Made by a program: the position numbers and the translations under genes
DNA from: a virus
IMG/VR virus record: IMGVR_UViG_3300021963_000115
Span: 1 to 64,000 of that record
Direction: 5' to 3' (one strand)
Length of the DNA: 64,000 nucleotides
Shown: one piece after another, positions 32,699 to 41,807 of the stretch
How positions within the stretch are numbered: position 1 is the first letter of the stretch
Layout of the letters: each line of letters opens with the position of its first letter
Notes under the pieces: generated by a model
What the model saw: the letters and a program-made list of their open reading frames with translations, nothing else
The model's database searches: none
What the model was told of the DNA's origin: nothing

Positions 32699-33301
32699 AT
32701 GACTAAAGAACTCTCAAGCTTCGGCGACCATGCAGAAGTGACCATGCAATCAAACGTTGCTGGCACTGAGACTGTTGGCATTGAAGGCGTCTACCACGTA
32801 GTTTGCCGCGATGCCGACGGTAACATTAAATGGGAAGATCAGTTCCCAAATCTGGTTAATGCTGTTGGTAAACAGTTGATGCTGGACACATTGCTTTCAG
32901 GCACAACATACACCACGGTTGGGCCGTTCCTTGGTTTGATTTCTGGCACCGGCCTGACGTTTGCCGCAGCCGATACGCTATCTTCAAAATCATGGACTGA
33001 GTTCATCAATTACACCGTTGGTGGTTCGGCTGTGCGTGGCACTGCAGTCTTTAGCGCCGCGTCTTCTTCAGGTACTACACCGTCCAACGTGACAACCAAA
33101 ACAGCTTCCGCGATTACGTACACCATTACAGGCGCAGGCGGTACAGTGGGTGGTTGTTTCTTAGTGACTGGTGCTGGCGCGGTCAACACACAGAGCAGCA
33201 CTGCTGGTACTCTGTATAGCGCAGGTGCATTTGCCACAGCCAAAGTGACCACTGCTGGTGACACTGTTTCTGTTACCTACGCCACTACTGCGACAAGCTA
33301 A
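32699..33301 (+). CDS. Beta-rich virion/tail protein
   Basis: 200 residues, Thr/Ala/Gly-rich, with YHVVCRDADGNIKWEDQFPN near the N-terminus. That segment often opens phage tail-associated proteins. The remainder is beta-strand-like. It lies directly before the fibre genes and may be their attachment or chaperone partner. Confidence 0.6.
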   Translation: MTKELSSFGDHAEVTMQSNVAGTETVGIEGVYHVVCRDADGNIKWEDQFPNLVNAVGKQLMLDTLLSGTTYTTVGPFLGLISGTGLTFAAADTLSSKSWTEFINYTVGGSAVRGTAVFSAASSSGTTPSNVTTKTASAITYTITGAGGTVGGCFLVTGAGAVNTQSSTAGTLYSAGAFATAKVTTAGDTVSVTYATTATS

Positions 33302-33313
33302 TAGGGGGTTCAA

Positions 33314-35536
33314 ATGCCTCTGGTCCTTGCAAACCGCGTCCAAGAAACGGGCACGGCAAATACCACTGTAAGTTTTACGCTTACGGGTGCGGTGCCGGGC
33401 TTCCAGTCGTTTGCCACGATTGGGAACACCAACACCACGTACTACTCAGCTACGGACGGTTCAAGCAACTGGGAAGTCGGCCTTGGTACGTATTCGACCA
33501 CAGGACCAACATTAACCCGCACCACCATTTACGCTTCGAGCAACGCTGGTAGCGCGGTGACGTTTTCTGGGGTAGTCAGCGTATTTGTGACGTATCCTTC
33601 TGGACGCTCGGTTAATCTTGATGCAAGCGGAAACGTCTCTGCACTAGGCACTGTAGCGTCAGGTACATGGCAAGGATCGACCGTTGGTGTAGCGTATGGT
33701 GGCACAGGCGTAACTACTTCGACCGGCGCAAACTCCGTTGTGCTTCGGGATGCCAACGGAAACATCACGGTTAACCGTATAAGCCAAGAATTGCAGACCA
33801 TCACTGCATCTGGTGGCACGACTGTGTTGACCGCAGCTTCGGACTTCAACCAGCAGCTGGTGGGCACTGGAGGTCACACGTTTAGGTTGCCAGACGCAAC
33901 AACATTAACTGACACCACTGCGTTTCAGTTTAACAACAACGCCACTGGAACTCTGACTATTGAGAACAACGCTAGTGCGGTTATTAGTACGGTTGCTCCG
34001 GGCGGCGCTGCTGGCGTTGCCTTGATGAACAACACCACCGTGGCTGGTACATGGGACGTCCATGGCTACATCCCTGAAAATGTTACTTGGGGAACCAACG
34101 CGCTGGCGCTGGGAACTACAGTCATCTCTGGCGGTACTTGGCAGGGGGGCACTATTCAATCGGGGTACGGCGGGACCGGCCTGACTACATTTGCGGGCGC
34201 AAACAACGCCCTATATTCGACCAGTGCATCAGCGTTGGCCGCTGGTACCTTACCCGTAGCCGCAGGGGGGACCGGGACCGCAACACCATCGTTGGTGGCT
34301 GGTACAAACATTACGATTTCGGGGTCGTTCCCAAACCAGACCATTAACGCTTCTAGCGGGGGACTGACCGGCTTTACTGGTGCTTTGGGGACCGCAGCTC
34401 CCAACGCGACGGTTAACGTCAGTTCGCTTACATCTTCTGCGGTATCAACTAATGCTGACGTAGCGTTTGTAGCCAAAGGTACAGGGGCTACATTGGCTCA
34501 AGTGCCTGATAACGCTACAAATGGCGGAAGTAAACGTGGGTCTTATGCAACTGATTGGCAAAAATTTAGAAGCACCAATACACAAATTGCGTCTGCTTAT
34601 GGGTCAACAATATCAGGTGGTCTTCAAAGCACCGCTTCTGGTAGCCGTTCAGCAATTGGAGGAGGGGAACTTCACACCGCATCTGGCGACTATTCTTCAG
34701 TGCTTGGTGGATTAATTAATACAGCATCCAGCCCATACTCATTTGTAGGTGGTGGGGGCTCAAACGCCGCTCAAACAGCAGCAACGGGGTACAACGTTGT
34801 AGTCGGTGGCGCAAACAATATTGCCTCTGGTAATTACTCATTTGTTGGGGGTGGCGGTGATGCCGCAACTGCTACGAACCGGAACACGGCTTCTGGAAAT
34901 TGGTCTTGTGTTACTAGTGGCCAAACTAACACAGCAAGCGGGTCTAGTGCTTCCGTTGTTGGTGGCTCAAGCAGCACAGCAAGCGGGTCTAGTGCTTCCG
35001 TTGTTGGTGGGTCAATAAACATTGCAAATTCCGATTTTGGTGTAGTTATTGGCGGTTCCCGAGGCGATACAAGAGGAATCTCTGGAAACTTTGTTACACC
35101 GGCAAGTAACAATCCAGTTTCCAACGCAAGTGGCGTACAGCAATTAGCAACACTATTACTTGGCCGTCAAACCACAGACGCAACTGCAACAAGGCTTACA
35201 AGCAACACATCTGCCGGAGCAACCACCAACCAAGTCATCCTTCCAAACAACAGCGCCTATTACTTTCGCGGATCGGTCACGTCTGGTGTAACTGGTGGGG
35301 GCAACTCGGCTATGTGGACCTTTGAAGGCGGCATCAAGCGCGGTGCTAACGCCGCATCCACAACCCTTATCCAGTCGGTCATTAATCCAGTGGCTGCGGA
35401 TTCTGGCGCATCTACGTGGATCGTTGCGCTGTCTGCTGATACAACAAACGGCGGTCTGGCTGTTACAGTAACCGGCCAAGCCTCAACCACAATCAGGTGG
35501 GTGTGCAAAATCGAAACAACTGAAATGACCTTCTAA
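33314..35536 (+). CDS. Tail fibre / adhesin with YadA-head-like repeats
   Basis: 740 residues. The N-terminal part (1-100) is a fibre attachment-type domain (LVLANRVQETGTANTTVSFT). The middle has PVAYGGTG- and TWQGSTVGVAYGGTG-type fibre elements. Residues about 430-600 are a run of SxASGxxSxVxGG repeats as in trimeric autotransporter (YadA) head domains, forming a left-handed beta roll. The C-terminal 130 residues look like a receptor-binding tip. It probably contacts the host surface. Confidence 0.8.
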   Translation: MPLVLANRVQETGTANTTVSFTLTGAVPGFQSFATIGNTNTTYYSATDGSSNWEVGLGTYSTTGPTLTRTTIYASSNAGSAVTFSGVVSVFVTYPSGRSVNLDASGNVSALGTVASGTWQGSTVGVAYGGTGVTTSTGANSVVLRDANGNITVNRISQELQTITASGGTTVLTAASDFNQQLVGTGGHTFRLPDATTLTDTTAFQFNNNATGTLTIENNASAVISTVAPGGAAGVALMNNTTVAGTWDVHGYIPENVTWGTNALALGTTVISGGTWQGGTIQSGYGGTGLTTFAGANNALYSTSASALAAGTLPVAAGGTGTATPSLVAGTNITISGSFPNQTINASSGGLTGFTGALGTAAPNATVNVSSLTSSAVSTNADVAFVAKGTGATLAQVPDNATNGGSKRGSYATDWQKFRSTNTQIASAYGSTISGGLQSTASGSRSAIGGGELHTASGDYSSVLGGLINTASSPYSFVGGGGSNAAQTAATGYNVVVGGANNIASGNYSFVGGGGDAATATNRNTASGNWSCVTSGQTNTASGSSASVVGGSSSTASGSSASVVGGSINIANSDFGVVIGGSRGDTRGISGNFVTPASNNPVSNASGVQQLATLLLGRQTTDATATRLTSNTSAGATTNQVILPNNSAYYFRGSVTSGVTGGGNSAMWTFEGGIKRGANAASTTLIQSVINPVAADSGASTWIVALSADTTNGGLAVTVTGQASTTIRWVCKIETTEMTF
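34931..35010 (+). repeat. 45-bp tandem repeat in the fibre gene
   Basis: Two near-identical units starting at 34931 and 34976 share 35 identical leading bases and encode TASGSSASVVGGS. Recent duplication inside the YadA-like repeat region. Confidence 0.8.
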
Positions 35537-35546
35537 GGGAAACATC

Positions 35547-35810
35547 ATGGCCCTAAAAATTTCCATCCCCACAAGCAATGTCGGCGTTCCATTTGCGGAA
35601 GCCTACGCCCGTATCACCAATATCTTTGGCAACAAAGATCAGGTGCAGTACCAAGTGTCTGTGTCTGCCAATGCTGATGCTCGTGAAGCAAACGCCCAAG
35701 AGGTCGCACAGCACGCCTTCTATTGCGCCACCCCACAAGGCAACCTGATGGAAGGCTTGTACGCCGACCTGAAACTGCAAGCTGGCTTTGAGGCCGCAGA
35801 GGACTGCTGA
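35547..35810 (+). CDS. Small fibre-region protein
   Basis: 87 residues, mixed alpha/beta, no domain recognised. Encoded between fibre genes; could be a fibre chaperone or linker. Confidence 0.6.
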   Translation: MALKISIPTSNVGVPFAEAYARITNIFGNKDQVQYQVSVSANADAREANAQEVAQHAFYCATPQGNLMEGLYADLKLQAGFEAAEDC

Positions 35811-36127
35811 TGGCCCAGATACCATTACTCAATGCGCAAACCGGCACCACCTACACGCTGGTGCTGGCCGATGCTGGAAAGTTTGTGACGTTGAACAATG
35901 CTGCCGCTATTGCATTGACGGTCCCGCTTGAGTCGTCGGTGAACTACGCCATTGGCACATCCATTGATCTTGTGCAACTTGGGGCCGGTCAGGTAACAGT
36001 CGCGGGCGCAGGTGGTGTTACAGTTAACGCAACGCCGGGACTTAAGCTTAGAGCGCAATACAGTGCAGCGACGTTGGTTAAAACCGCTTCAAACACTTGG
36101 GTGTTAGTGGGAGATATAGCCGCATGA
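35810..36127 (+). CDS. Beta-rich small fibre-region protein
   Basis: 105 residues; LNAQTGTTYTLVLADAGKFV and a repetitive beta pattern (QVTVAGAGGVTVN) like the short jelly-roll domains found on phage fibres. It overlaps both neighbours by 1-4 bases. Confidence 0.62.
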   Translation: MAQIPLLNAQTGTTYTLVLADAGKFVTLNNAAAIALTVPLESSVNYAIGTSIDLVQLGAGQVTVAGAGGVTVNATPGLKLRAQYSAATLVKTASNTWVLVGDIAA

Positions 36128-36822
36128 GTTTTCTTGGCATTACAGCATCGAATCAACAACGCAAGCCACTGGTGATTACGCAGGGCTTGACTGTTTATTT
36201 GGATGCGGCCAATAGGGCTTCGTATCCCGGCACTGGGTCAACGTGGTTTGATTTGAGTGGTAATGGCAACAATGGCACTTTGGTGAATTCGCCAAGCTGG
36301 ACAACAATTACCAGCGTTCAAACTTTTGCGTTTAACGGTACAAACAACCGTGTTTCGTTTAGTTACCAAACCCCCGTCCAATCAAACTCAACTGGGTTTA
36401 CTTGGGGCGCGTGGATTCGGGCCAACCGAAACTTTGACGGCGACGTTGTAATGGGCTTTCGCGGGACGACTCCATTGGAGTTCTACAAAATGACCACCCA
36501 AAAGTTTGAAATGTACCCAGCAGAAGTTTTTGCTACGGTTACGCTAACAACGTGGATATACATCTGTGCAGTGTGGAACGGCAGCGGAACAAGCGGCGGA
36601 ACAAATATGACTTGGTATCACAATGGCTCTAGTGTTGGATTGCGCGACGCAGACAACCCGGCATTTAGTGCTTCTGCAATGCCGTTTAACATTGGTGGAG
36701 ATGCCGCTGCAAACGAATTTTTTCAAGGTTACATAGCGGCAGCACACGTTTACAATCGCGCTCTTTCTGCGGCGGAGGTTAGCGCAAACTTTGATTCGAT
36801 GAAAAAATACTACGGGTATTAA
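36124..36822 (+). CDS. LamG/concanavalin-like adhesin domain protein
   Basis: 232 residues from the ATG at 36124 (ATGA overlap). The central domain has GLTVYLDAANRASYPGTGST, WFDLSGNGNNGTLVNSPSW, WGAWIRA and a closing VYNRALSAAEVSANFDSMK, the recognisable pattern of LamG-type jelly rolls that bind carbohydrate. Probably a host-binding or fibre-tip protein. Confidence 0.8.
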   Translation: MSFLGITASNQQRKPLVITQGLTVYLDAANRASYPGTGSTWFDLSGNGNNGTLVNSPSWTTITSVQTFAFNGTNNRVSFSYQTPVQSNSTGFTWGAWIRANRNFDGDVVMGFRGTTPLEFYKMTTQKFEMYPAEVFATVTLTTWIYICAVWNGSGTSGGTNMTWYHNGSSVGLRDADNPAFSASAMPFNIGGDAAANEFFQGYIAAAHVYNRALSAAEVSANFDSMKKYYGY

Positions 36823-36837
36823 CCCAAAAAGACCATC

Positions 36838-37737
36838 ATGTTCGGCACCTCAAGTTTTGCCCAAACACCGTTTGCATCTCTTGCTGGAACTGCAAATGCG
36901 CTGTTTATTGTCGAGGGCATTCAGCTTGGTGATGCCAGCACTCAGCTGTCGGCGTTTTTGCAAACCCAAACAGAACCCGTTGTTATGGGGGATATTAATT
37001 CCACAGCGGGACTTTTCTTTGGTAGTGTGACTGAATCACTAACGTCTGGGGATTCTAGTACGCAATTGTCCGCCTTTTTGCAGTCCATCAGCGAGAATTC
37101 TCGCCCAGCGGACGCCGTTATAATTGCGGCCCAATTTGCCCAGTCGGTCGCAGAAAACTCGGTGTTGGCTGACACCCCCGTACCTTTTGCTGCGTTCCTT
37201 CAATCACTCACTGAAGGCGCGACACTGGCGGACAACAATACGCAGCAGTCAGTGTTTACCCAATCAATTACAGAAAATTTCCAACTAGCAGACTCTGTGG
37301 CAATCACGGCCCAGTTTGCTCAAGCCTTATCAGAAAACATCACGATGGCCGATTTACCGGTGATCGCCGCCCAGTTTGCTCAAATCGTTACAGAAAACGC
37401 GTCGCTTGCGGACATTCGAATAATTGGTTTGGCGTTTGTTGATGCAATTACAGAAAGCTTGTCCGCCGCTGATGCTGCAACGGTTGTAAGTTTGTTTTTT
37501 GAATCTGTCTTTGAAAACTTTAGCAGCGCTGATGCGGCTTCAATTGTTAGTGGGTTCCAACTGGCCATTACTGAAAACACAACTTTGGCAGACAGCACTG
37601 CGGTGGCTGGGTGGATCAAAATTATCGACTCTCAGACTGCAAACTGGGTCAATATCAACGACACGCAAAGCACCGTTTGGCAAAATGTCAATGACAGCCA
37701 GACACCAAACTGGCAAAATATCAACAATTCGCAGTAA
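36838..37737 (+). CDS. Protein of twelve 20-residue repeats (putative fibre)
   Basis: 299 residues. After a short start, about twelve consecutive repeats of 20 residues follow the pattern (S/T)EN-x3-AD-x7-F-x3-(I/V), for example ENFQLADSVAITAQFAQALS. The end has three 11-residue repeats of the type NWQNINNSQ. The regular period indicates a solenoid or extended fibre shaft. No known family recognised. Confidence 0.7.
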   Translation: MFGTSSFAQTPFASLAGTANALFIVEGIQLGDASTQLSAFLQTQTEPVVMGDINSTAGLFFGSVTESLTSGDSSTQLSAFLQSISENSRPADAVIIAAQFAQSVAENSVLADTPVPFAAFLQSLTEGATLADNNTQQSVFTQSITENFQLADSVAITAQFAQALSENITMADLPVIAAQFAQIVTENASLADIRIIGLAFVDAITESLSAADAATVVSLFFESVFENFSSADAASIVSGFQLAITENTTLADSTAVAGWIKIIDSQTANWVNINDTQSTVWQNVNDSQTPNWQNINNSQ

Positions 37738-37746
37738 GGACACAAC

Positions 37747-38607
37747 ATGTCAAGCAGCTTTTCCAATCTTAAATTTGAGCTAATCGGCACGGGCGAGCAG
37801 TCCGGCACATGGGGCGCTACAACCAACACCAACATTGGAACAGCCATTGAGCAGGCGATTGTTGGCATGGGCACCCTGACGTCTTCTGACTTTACAGCCA
37901 ACGTCGCTACCCTGACGTTGTCCAACACTAACGCAGCCCAAAACGCCCGTGCGTTGTGTTTAAACATTGCCGCAGGTGCAGTCTCTGCTGCCGGAACAAT
38001 TAACGTCCCAGCGATCCAAAAACCGTATCTGATTATTAACGGTAGTAGTTATACGGTTACCGTCAAAGTCTCTGGCTTGACTGGTGTTGCAGTCCCTGCG
38101 GGTGAGCGCACTGTGGTGTATAACAACGGTACAGATGTAGGGGAACAAGTTACGTACCTGACAAATTTAGATCTGGGCACGGCGCTTCCAGTTGCCTCTG
38201 GTGGTACAGGCGCAACAACATTAGCAGCGGCAAGCATTGTTACGTATACCGGCGTAGAAACACTCTCAAATAAAAATATTCAAAGTCGTGTGGTAGTTGT
38301 GGCGGATGCTACATCTATTACGGTAAACGCAGACACTACCGATATTGCAACACAAGCAAACACTCAAAGTGCTGGCACTTTAACAATAAATGCGCCTACT
38401 GGTACACCGTTTAATGGCCAAAAATGGATGTTGCGTTTAACTAGCACCAATGTTCAAACTTTTTCATGGAATGCAATTTTTGCCGGTTCCAATGATCTTG
38501 CATTGCCTGCAGTCTCCACTGGGTCTAGTAAAGCTGATTATTTAGGTTTTATATATAACAGCACTGCAAGTAAATGGCAATTGCTGGCTAAAAACTTTGG
38601 GTTCTAA
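37747..38607 (+). CDS. Tail-fibre-like protein
   Basis: 286 residues; opens with FELIGTGEQSGTWGATTNTN, a segment typical of fibre proteins of aquatic phages, contains TALPVASGGTGATTLAAASI, a common fibre shaft element, and ends in a beta-rich domain. Probably a fibre module. Confidence 0.7.
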   Translation: MSSSFSNLKFELIGTGEQSGTWGATTNTNIGTAIEQAIVGMGTLTSSDFTANVATLTLSNTNAAQNARALCLNIAAGAVSAAGTINVPAIQKPYLIINGSSYTVTVKVSGLTGVAVPAGERTVVYNNGTDVGEQVTYLTNLDLGTALPVASGGTGATTLAAASIVTYTGVETLSNKNIQSRVVVVADATSITVNADTTDIATQANTQSAGTLTINAPTGTPFNGQKWMLRLTSTNVQTFSWNAIFAGSNDLALPAVSTGSSKADYLGFIYNSTASKWQLLAKNFGF

Positions 38608-38610
38608 ATA

Positions 38611-39528
38611 ATGGCAATAAAAACTGTATTTATTACCACCCCCGGCGCTGGCACATTTACAGTGCCGCTTGATTTTGGATCTCTTGTTTCTGTTGAAGCC
38701 ATTGGGGGTGGAAGTCACTATGACGCATATAAAGGCGGTAGCGGCGGCGCGTATGCTAAAAGTGTATCTGCGTTTGGTTTGACCGCTGGGCTAACTGTAT
38801 ATAAAAATGTTGGCGCGGCTGGTACAGGGGGTTCGCTTAATGGTGGCGATTCATGGATCAACACTACCACAAATGCGCCTCCCAGTTCTTCTTCACAAGG
38901 TGTTTTGGCAAAGGGTGGAGTGCCCGGACCCGGTGGTGGTGGCCCCACTGCAACTTCTGTTGGCGATACCAAATATGCTGGCGGAAGCGGTGGTGGTGCT
39001 ATAGAACTTTTAAATGGTGCCGGTGGTGGCGGCGCAGCTGGGCCTTTAGGTTCAGGAAAAAACGGTGGAAATGGATATACGTTTAGCACTACCAAATTTT
39101 CTGGCGGCGGTGGTGGTGGTGGTGGCGGATCATCAACAGCAGGGCAATCCGCGGCATTTGCTTATTCTGGAGCTGGAGGTGCGGGGCCTAGTGGGACGGG
39201 TGGCGGAGCTGCGTCAGATGGTACTAGTACACAAGCAGGGAACGGCACAGATGGGGGTGGTGGCGGTGGTGGTATTTACGGTGGATCTATTCCAACCATT
39301 TGCAATGCTGGTGGGGCTGGGGGCAACGGCACTGGGTGGGTGCAAACGTCAGATGGTGCTGTGGCAGGTGCTGGGGGCGGGGCAGGCGCTGGTTTGACTG
39401 CTTCTATTAGCGGACTATATGGAGCGGGGGCGGCTTTAGCTACTGGTGGCACTGCCGCCCAAGGGATTATTGTTTTAATTTACGACACCACTCCAAAAAA
39501 TACTGGCGCATTTTTTGAATTTTTTTAA
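38611..39528 (+). CDS. Glycine-rich adhesin (polyglycine type)
   Basis: 305 residues, with many runs of 4-9 glycines from about residue 45 to 285. T-even fibre-tip adhesins (gp38 of S16-like phages) use polyglycine type II sandwiches of this kind as the receptor-binding part; the similarity here is compositional. Last gene of the fibre cluster. Confidence 0.65.
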   Translation: MAIKTVFITTPGAGTFTVPLDFGSLVSVEAIGGGSHYDAYKGGSGGAYAKSVSAFGLTAGLTVYKNVGAAGTGGSLNGGDSWINTTTNAPPSSSSQGVLAKGGVPGPGGGGPTATSVGDTKYAGGSGGGAIELLNGAGGGGAAGPLGSGKNGGNGYTFSTTKFSGGGGGGGGGSSTAGQSAAFAYSGAGGAGPSGTGGGAASDGTSTQAGNGTDGGGGGGGIYGGSIPTICNAGGAGGNGTGWVQTSDGAVAGAGGGAGAGLTASISGLYGAGAALATGGTAAQGIIVLIYDTTPKNTGAFFEFF

Positions 39529-39555
39529 ACGAAAAGTCATGCAGTAGGTTTAAAC

Positions 39556-40047
39556 ATGATTGATCCGATCACGGCCCTAGCCGGTATTCAGTCCGCAGTA
39601 AAACTGATTAAGCAGGCTTCCAAGACCGTGGACGATGTGGCCTCGCTTGGGCCGATGCTGGGTAAGTATTTTGATGCCAAATCAACTGCGGCTAAGGCTG
39701 TTGTAGAGTCTAAGAAAAAGGGTGGTTCCTCGATGGGGACTGCGCTTCAGATTGAGATGGCGCTTGACCAAGCCAAGACGTTTGAGGCTGACCTGCAAAT
39801 GCTGTTCATGCAGGCGGGCAAGATTGATGTGTGGAACAAGATTAAAGCCAGAGCGCAGGCCATGGATGTGGAGGACGCCCACAATGCCAGACGCGAGAAG
39901 GAAGAAGCAAAGAAGCGTAAACAGCAAGAGCAGGAGCAACTTGAAATTAGCTTGATGCTGGGTGGTCTTGCGATCCTGTTGTTTATGTTGTACGTTGGAA
40001 TCTATGAGGTCATGGATCACTGCGCTAAAGTTAGGTGCGGGCGGTGA
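39556..40047 (+). CDS. Membrane-anchored coiled-coil protein of lysis cassette B
   Basis: 163 residues: helical N-terminus, highly charged region (about 100-130), then one hydrophobic span (LMLGGLAILLFMLYVGIYEV). Single-span C-terminal anchor. It starts the set of overlapping membrane genes that leads to the second lysozyme, so a lysis-related role is likely but not shown. Confidence 0.6.
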   Translation: MIDPITALAGIQSAVKLIKQASKTVDDVASLGPMLGKYFDAKSTAAKAVVESKKKGGSSMGTALQIEMALDQAKTFEADLQMLFMQAGKIDVWNKIKARAQAMDVEDAHNARREKEEAKKRKQQEQEQLEISLMLGGLAILLFMLYVGIYEVMDHCAKVRCGR

Positions 40048-40193
40048 ATGAGTACCAGAAAGCCGCTGACATGACCTTCAAGATTGTTGGTGCTTGGTGG
40101 GGGGCAAATCTGTTTCTGGATTTAATCAAGATACTGCCCAACTTTATTTCGGACAAGATTGTGAATAAAGTGCTTGGAATGGTTGGACTATGA
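40044..40193 (+). CDS. 49-residue membrane-type protein
   Basis: Starts GTG overlapping the previous stop (GTGA) and ends in an ATGA overlap with the next gene, so it fills the gap exactly. MNEYQKAADMTFKIVGAWWG then a hydrophobic stretch. It may be a small holin or antiholin; that is inference from place and hydrophobicity. Confidence 0.6.
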   Translation: MNEYQKAADMTFKIVGAWWGANLFLDLIKILPNFISDKIVNKVLGMVGL

Positions 40194-40801
40194 GTGAAGA
40201 AAAGCCAGCAGACGTATTGAGTAAGGTGCTGTCCTACGTAGACAGCCCGTTTAAACTGTTTGCGCTGATACTCATGGCGGTGTTTGCTTTCTCTGGGTAC
40301 TTTGTCTGGCAGAACCAAGCCTTTTTGTTTGAGGCGTACAAAGAGAATAAGAAGCTCCCAACGATTGCAGAGGACAGGGCGGAAGACGTTGCAGCGCATT
40401 TGTTCAAGAACACCAATGCGGCGGTGGTTGCAATATTCAAAGTCAACCCTCTGTTTGGGACAAGGGTGCTATATCGGGCGTATACCCGCGAGGGCAGGGA
40501 CAGAACCCATGAGGGTTTAGACGTAGGCTTGTTTACACAGAGTTCAGCCAACAACCGCGATGTGGTTGCGTTGATGGCCAATGAGATACCTTGCAGTGAA
40601 TACAATGTGCCTCAAAGTGAGATTGGTCTTTGGTATATTGACAAGGGCGTAAGATTTGGATGCCGTGTAAGTGTCCCGCCAGAGCAGGGCAGGTTTGTTG
40701 GACAGATTACTGTCGGGTGGGAAAAAGAACCCAAAGATGTACACAAAGAAATGAGTATGTTATTGATTGCAAGTACTATGCTCAGTAAAAGTAAACAGTA
40801 A
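40190..40801 (+). CDS. N-terminally anchored membrane protein, lysis cassette B
   Basis: 203 residues with one membrane span at about 22-40 (LFALILMAVFAFSGYFVW) and a soluble C-terminal domain that would lie in the periplasm or cytoplasm. No family recognised. It could be an Rz-like partner or a lysis regulator. Confidence 0.62.
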   Translation: MSEEKPADVLSKVLSYVDSPFKLFALILMAVFAFSGYFVWQNQAFLFEAYKENKKLPTIAEDRAEDVAAHLFKNTNAAVVAIFKVNPLFGTRVLYRAYTREGRDRTHEGLDVGLFTQSSANNRDVVALMANEIPCSEYNVPQSEIGLWYIDKGVRFGCRVSVPPEQGRFVGQITVGWEKEPKDVHKEMSMLLIASTMLSKSKQ

Positions 40802-40810
40802 AGGATCATT

Positions 40811-41326
40811 ATGCTGACACTACTCTCCACGCTAATTTCGTTTTTAATGGGCGGTTTGCCCAAGATTCTGGAATTCTTCCAAGACCGAGCGGATAAAAAG
40901 CACGAGTTAAATCTTGCCCAAATGCAGATCACCCGTGAGCTGGAACTGCGTAAAGCGGGCTTTGAGGCGCAGGAACGCATTGAACACATCAAGTCAGAAC
41001 AGCTTGCCACAGAAAGCGCGGCCAATACCCAGCAGGTTCTGATTGGTGCGCAGCAGGCAGAAATGCAGGCTGTCTACGCCCACGACATGAGTTTAAACGA
41101 GGGCACTAGCGAGTGGATGAAGAACCTCCGCGCTTCTGTTCGCCCAGTTATCACCTACGGCTTCTTCTTCCTGCTGTTGTTTATTGACATCGGCCTGTTT
41201 GCTTACGGCTGGAGCCGTGGTGTGCCGTTCACCGAGTTGGCTGAGATGCTGTGGGACTCTGACACCCAAGCGTTGTTTGCCTCAATCATTGCGTTCCACT
41301 TTGGTGGCCGGGCGTTTGGTAAATGA
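40811..41326 (+). CDS. Holin, 3TM type (putative)
   Basis: 171 residues: short hydrophobic N-terminal segment, a long helical cytoplasmic part (about 25-100), then two spans (VITYGFFFLLLFIDIGLFAY and ALFASIIAFHFGGRAFGK). This resembles the 3TM holins described for gene transfer agents and phages. Its stop overlaps the lysozyme start (ATGA), the usual holin-endolysin pairing. Confidence 0.72.
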   Translation: MLTLLSTLISFLMGGLPKILEFFQDRADKKHELNLAQMQITRELELRKAGFEAQERIEHIKSEQLATESAANTQQVLIGAQQAEMQAVYAHDMSLNEGTSEWMKNLRASVRPVITYGFFFLLLFIDIGLFAYGWSRGVPFTELAEMLWDSDTQALFASIIAFHFGGRAFGK

Positions 41327-41799
41327 AAATCTCAGACAAGTGTTTACACATGATCCGCCACCACGAGGGCGTGAGGGTAAACCCGTATAAATGTCCAGCA
41401 AAGCTTTGGACAATCGGGGTCGGCCATGTCATGTTCCCAGAGCAAGGCAAGCTGAAGATAGACCAGCGGGATGCGTTTACACCACCCGCAGAAGCCATGC
41501 GTAAATATTCAATGGAGGAAGTCGATGCAATACTTAGGGCAGACCTTGCTCGCTTTGAGAAAGGCGTGGCTACTTATTGTCCTGTGCCTCTTACTCAAGG
41601 ACAGTTTGATGCGTTGGTATCATTTTCCTTCAATGTGGGGCTAGGCACATTGCAGCGTTCAACTCTGCGTCAGAAGGTGATGCGTGGTGATATGGAAGGT
41701 GCGGCAGAAGAACTCTTGAAGTATTGCATGGCGGGGGGTAAAATTCTCAAAGGGCTGCAAAAACGTCGCATCGACGAACGCGCCGTGTTTCTATCTTAG
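41323..41799 (+). CDS. Endolysin, T4-type lysozyme (GH24)
   Basis: 158 residues. The triad E15-C24-T30 within HHEGVRVNPYKC and WTIGVGH matches the E-8-(D/C)-5-T signature of GH24 muramidases. Helical C-terminal body with LTQGQFDALVSFSFNVG. No signal sequence, so holin-dependent. Second muralytic enzyme of the phage; the first, at 907-1506, is of the GH19 type. Confidence 0.9.
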   Translation: MKISDKCLHMIRHHEGVRVNPYKCPAKLWTIGVGHVMFPEQGKLKIDQRDAFTPPAEAMRKYSMEEVDAILRADLARFEKGVATYCPVPLTQGQFDALVSFSFNVGLGTLQRSTLRQKVMRGDMEGAAEELLKYCMAGGKILKGLQKRRIDERAVFLS

Positions 41800-41807
41800 G
41801 ACTGCCG

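Noticed and set aside
33314-39528. Repeats in the fibre genes considered as CRISPR array
   Set aside because: Units are coding, in frame, contiguous or variable, and lack spacers of constant length.
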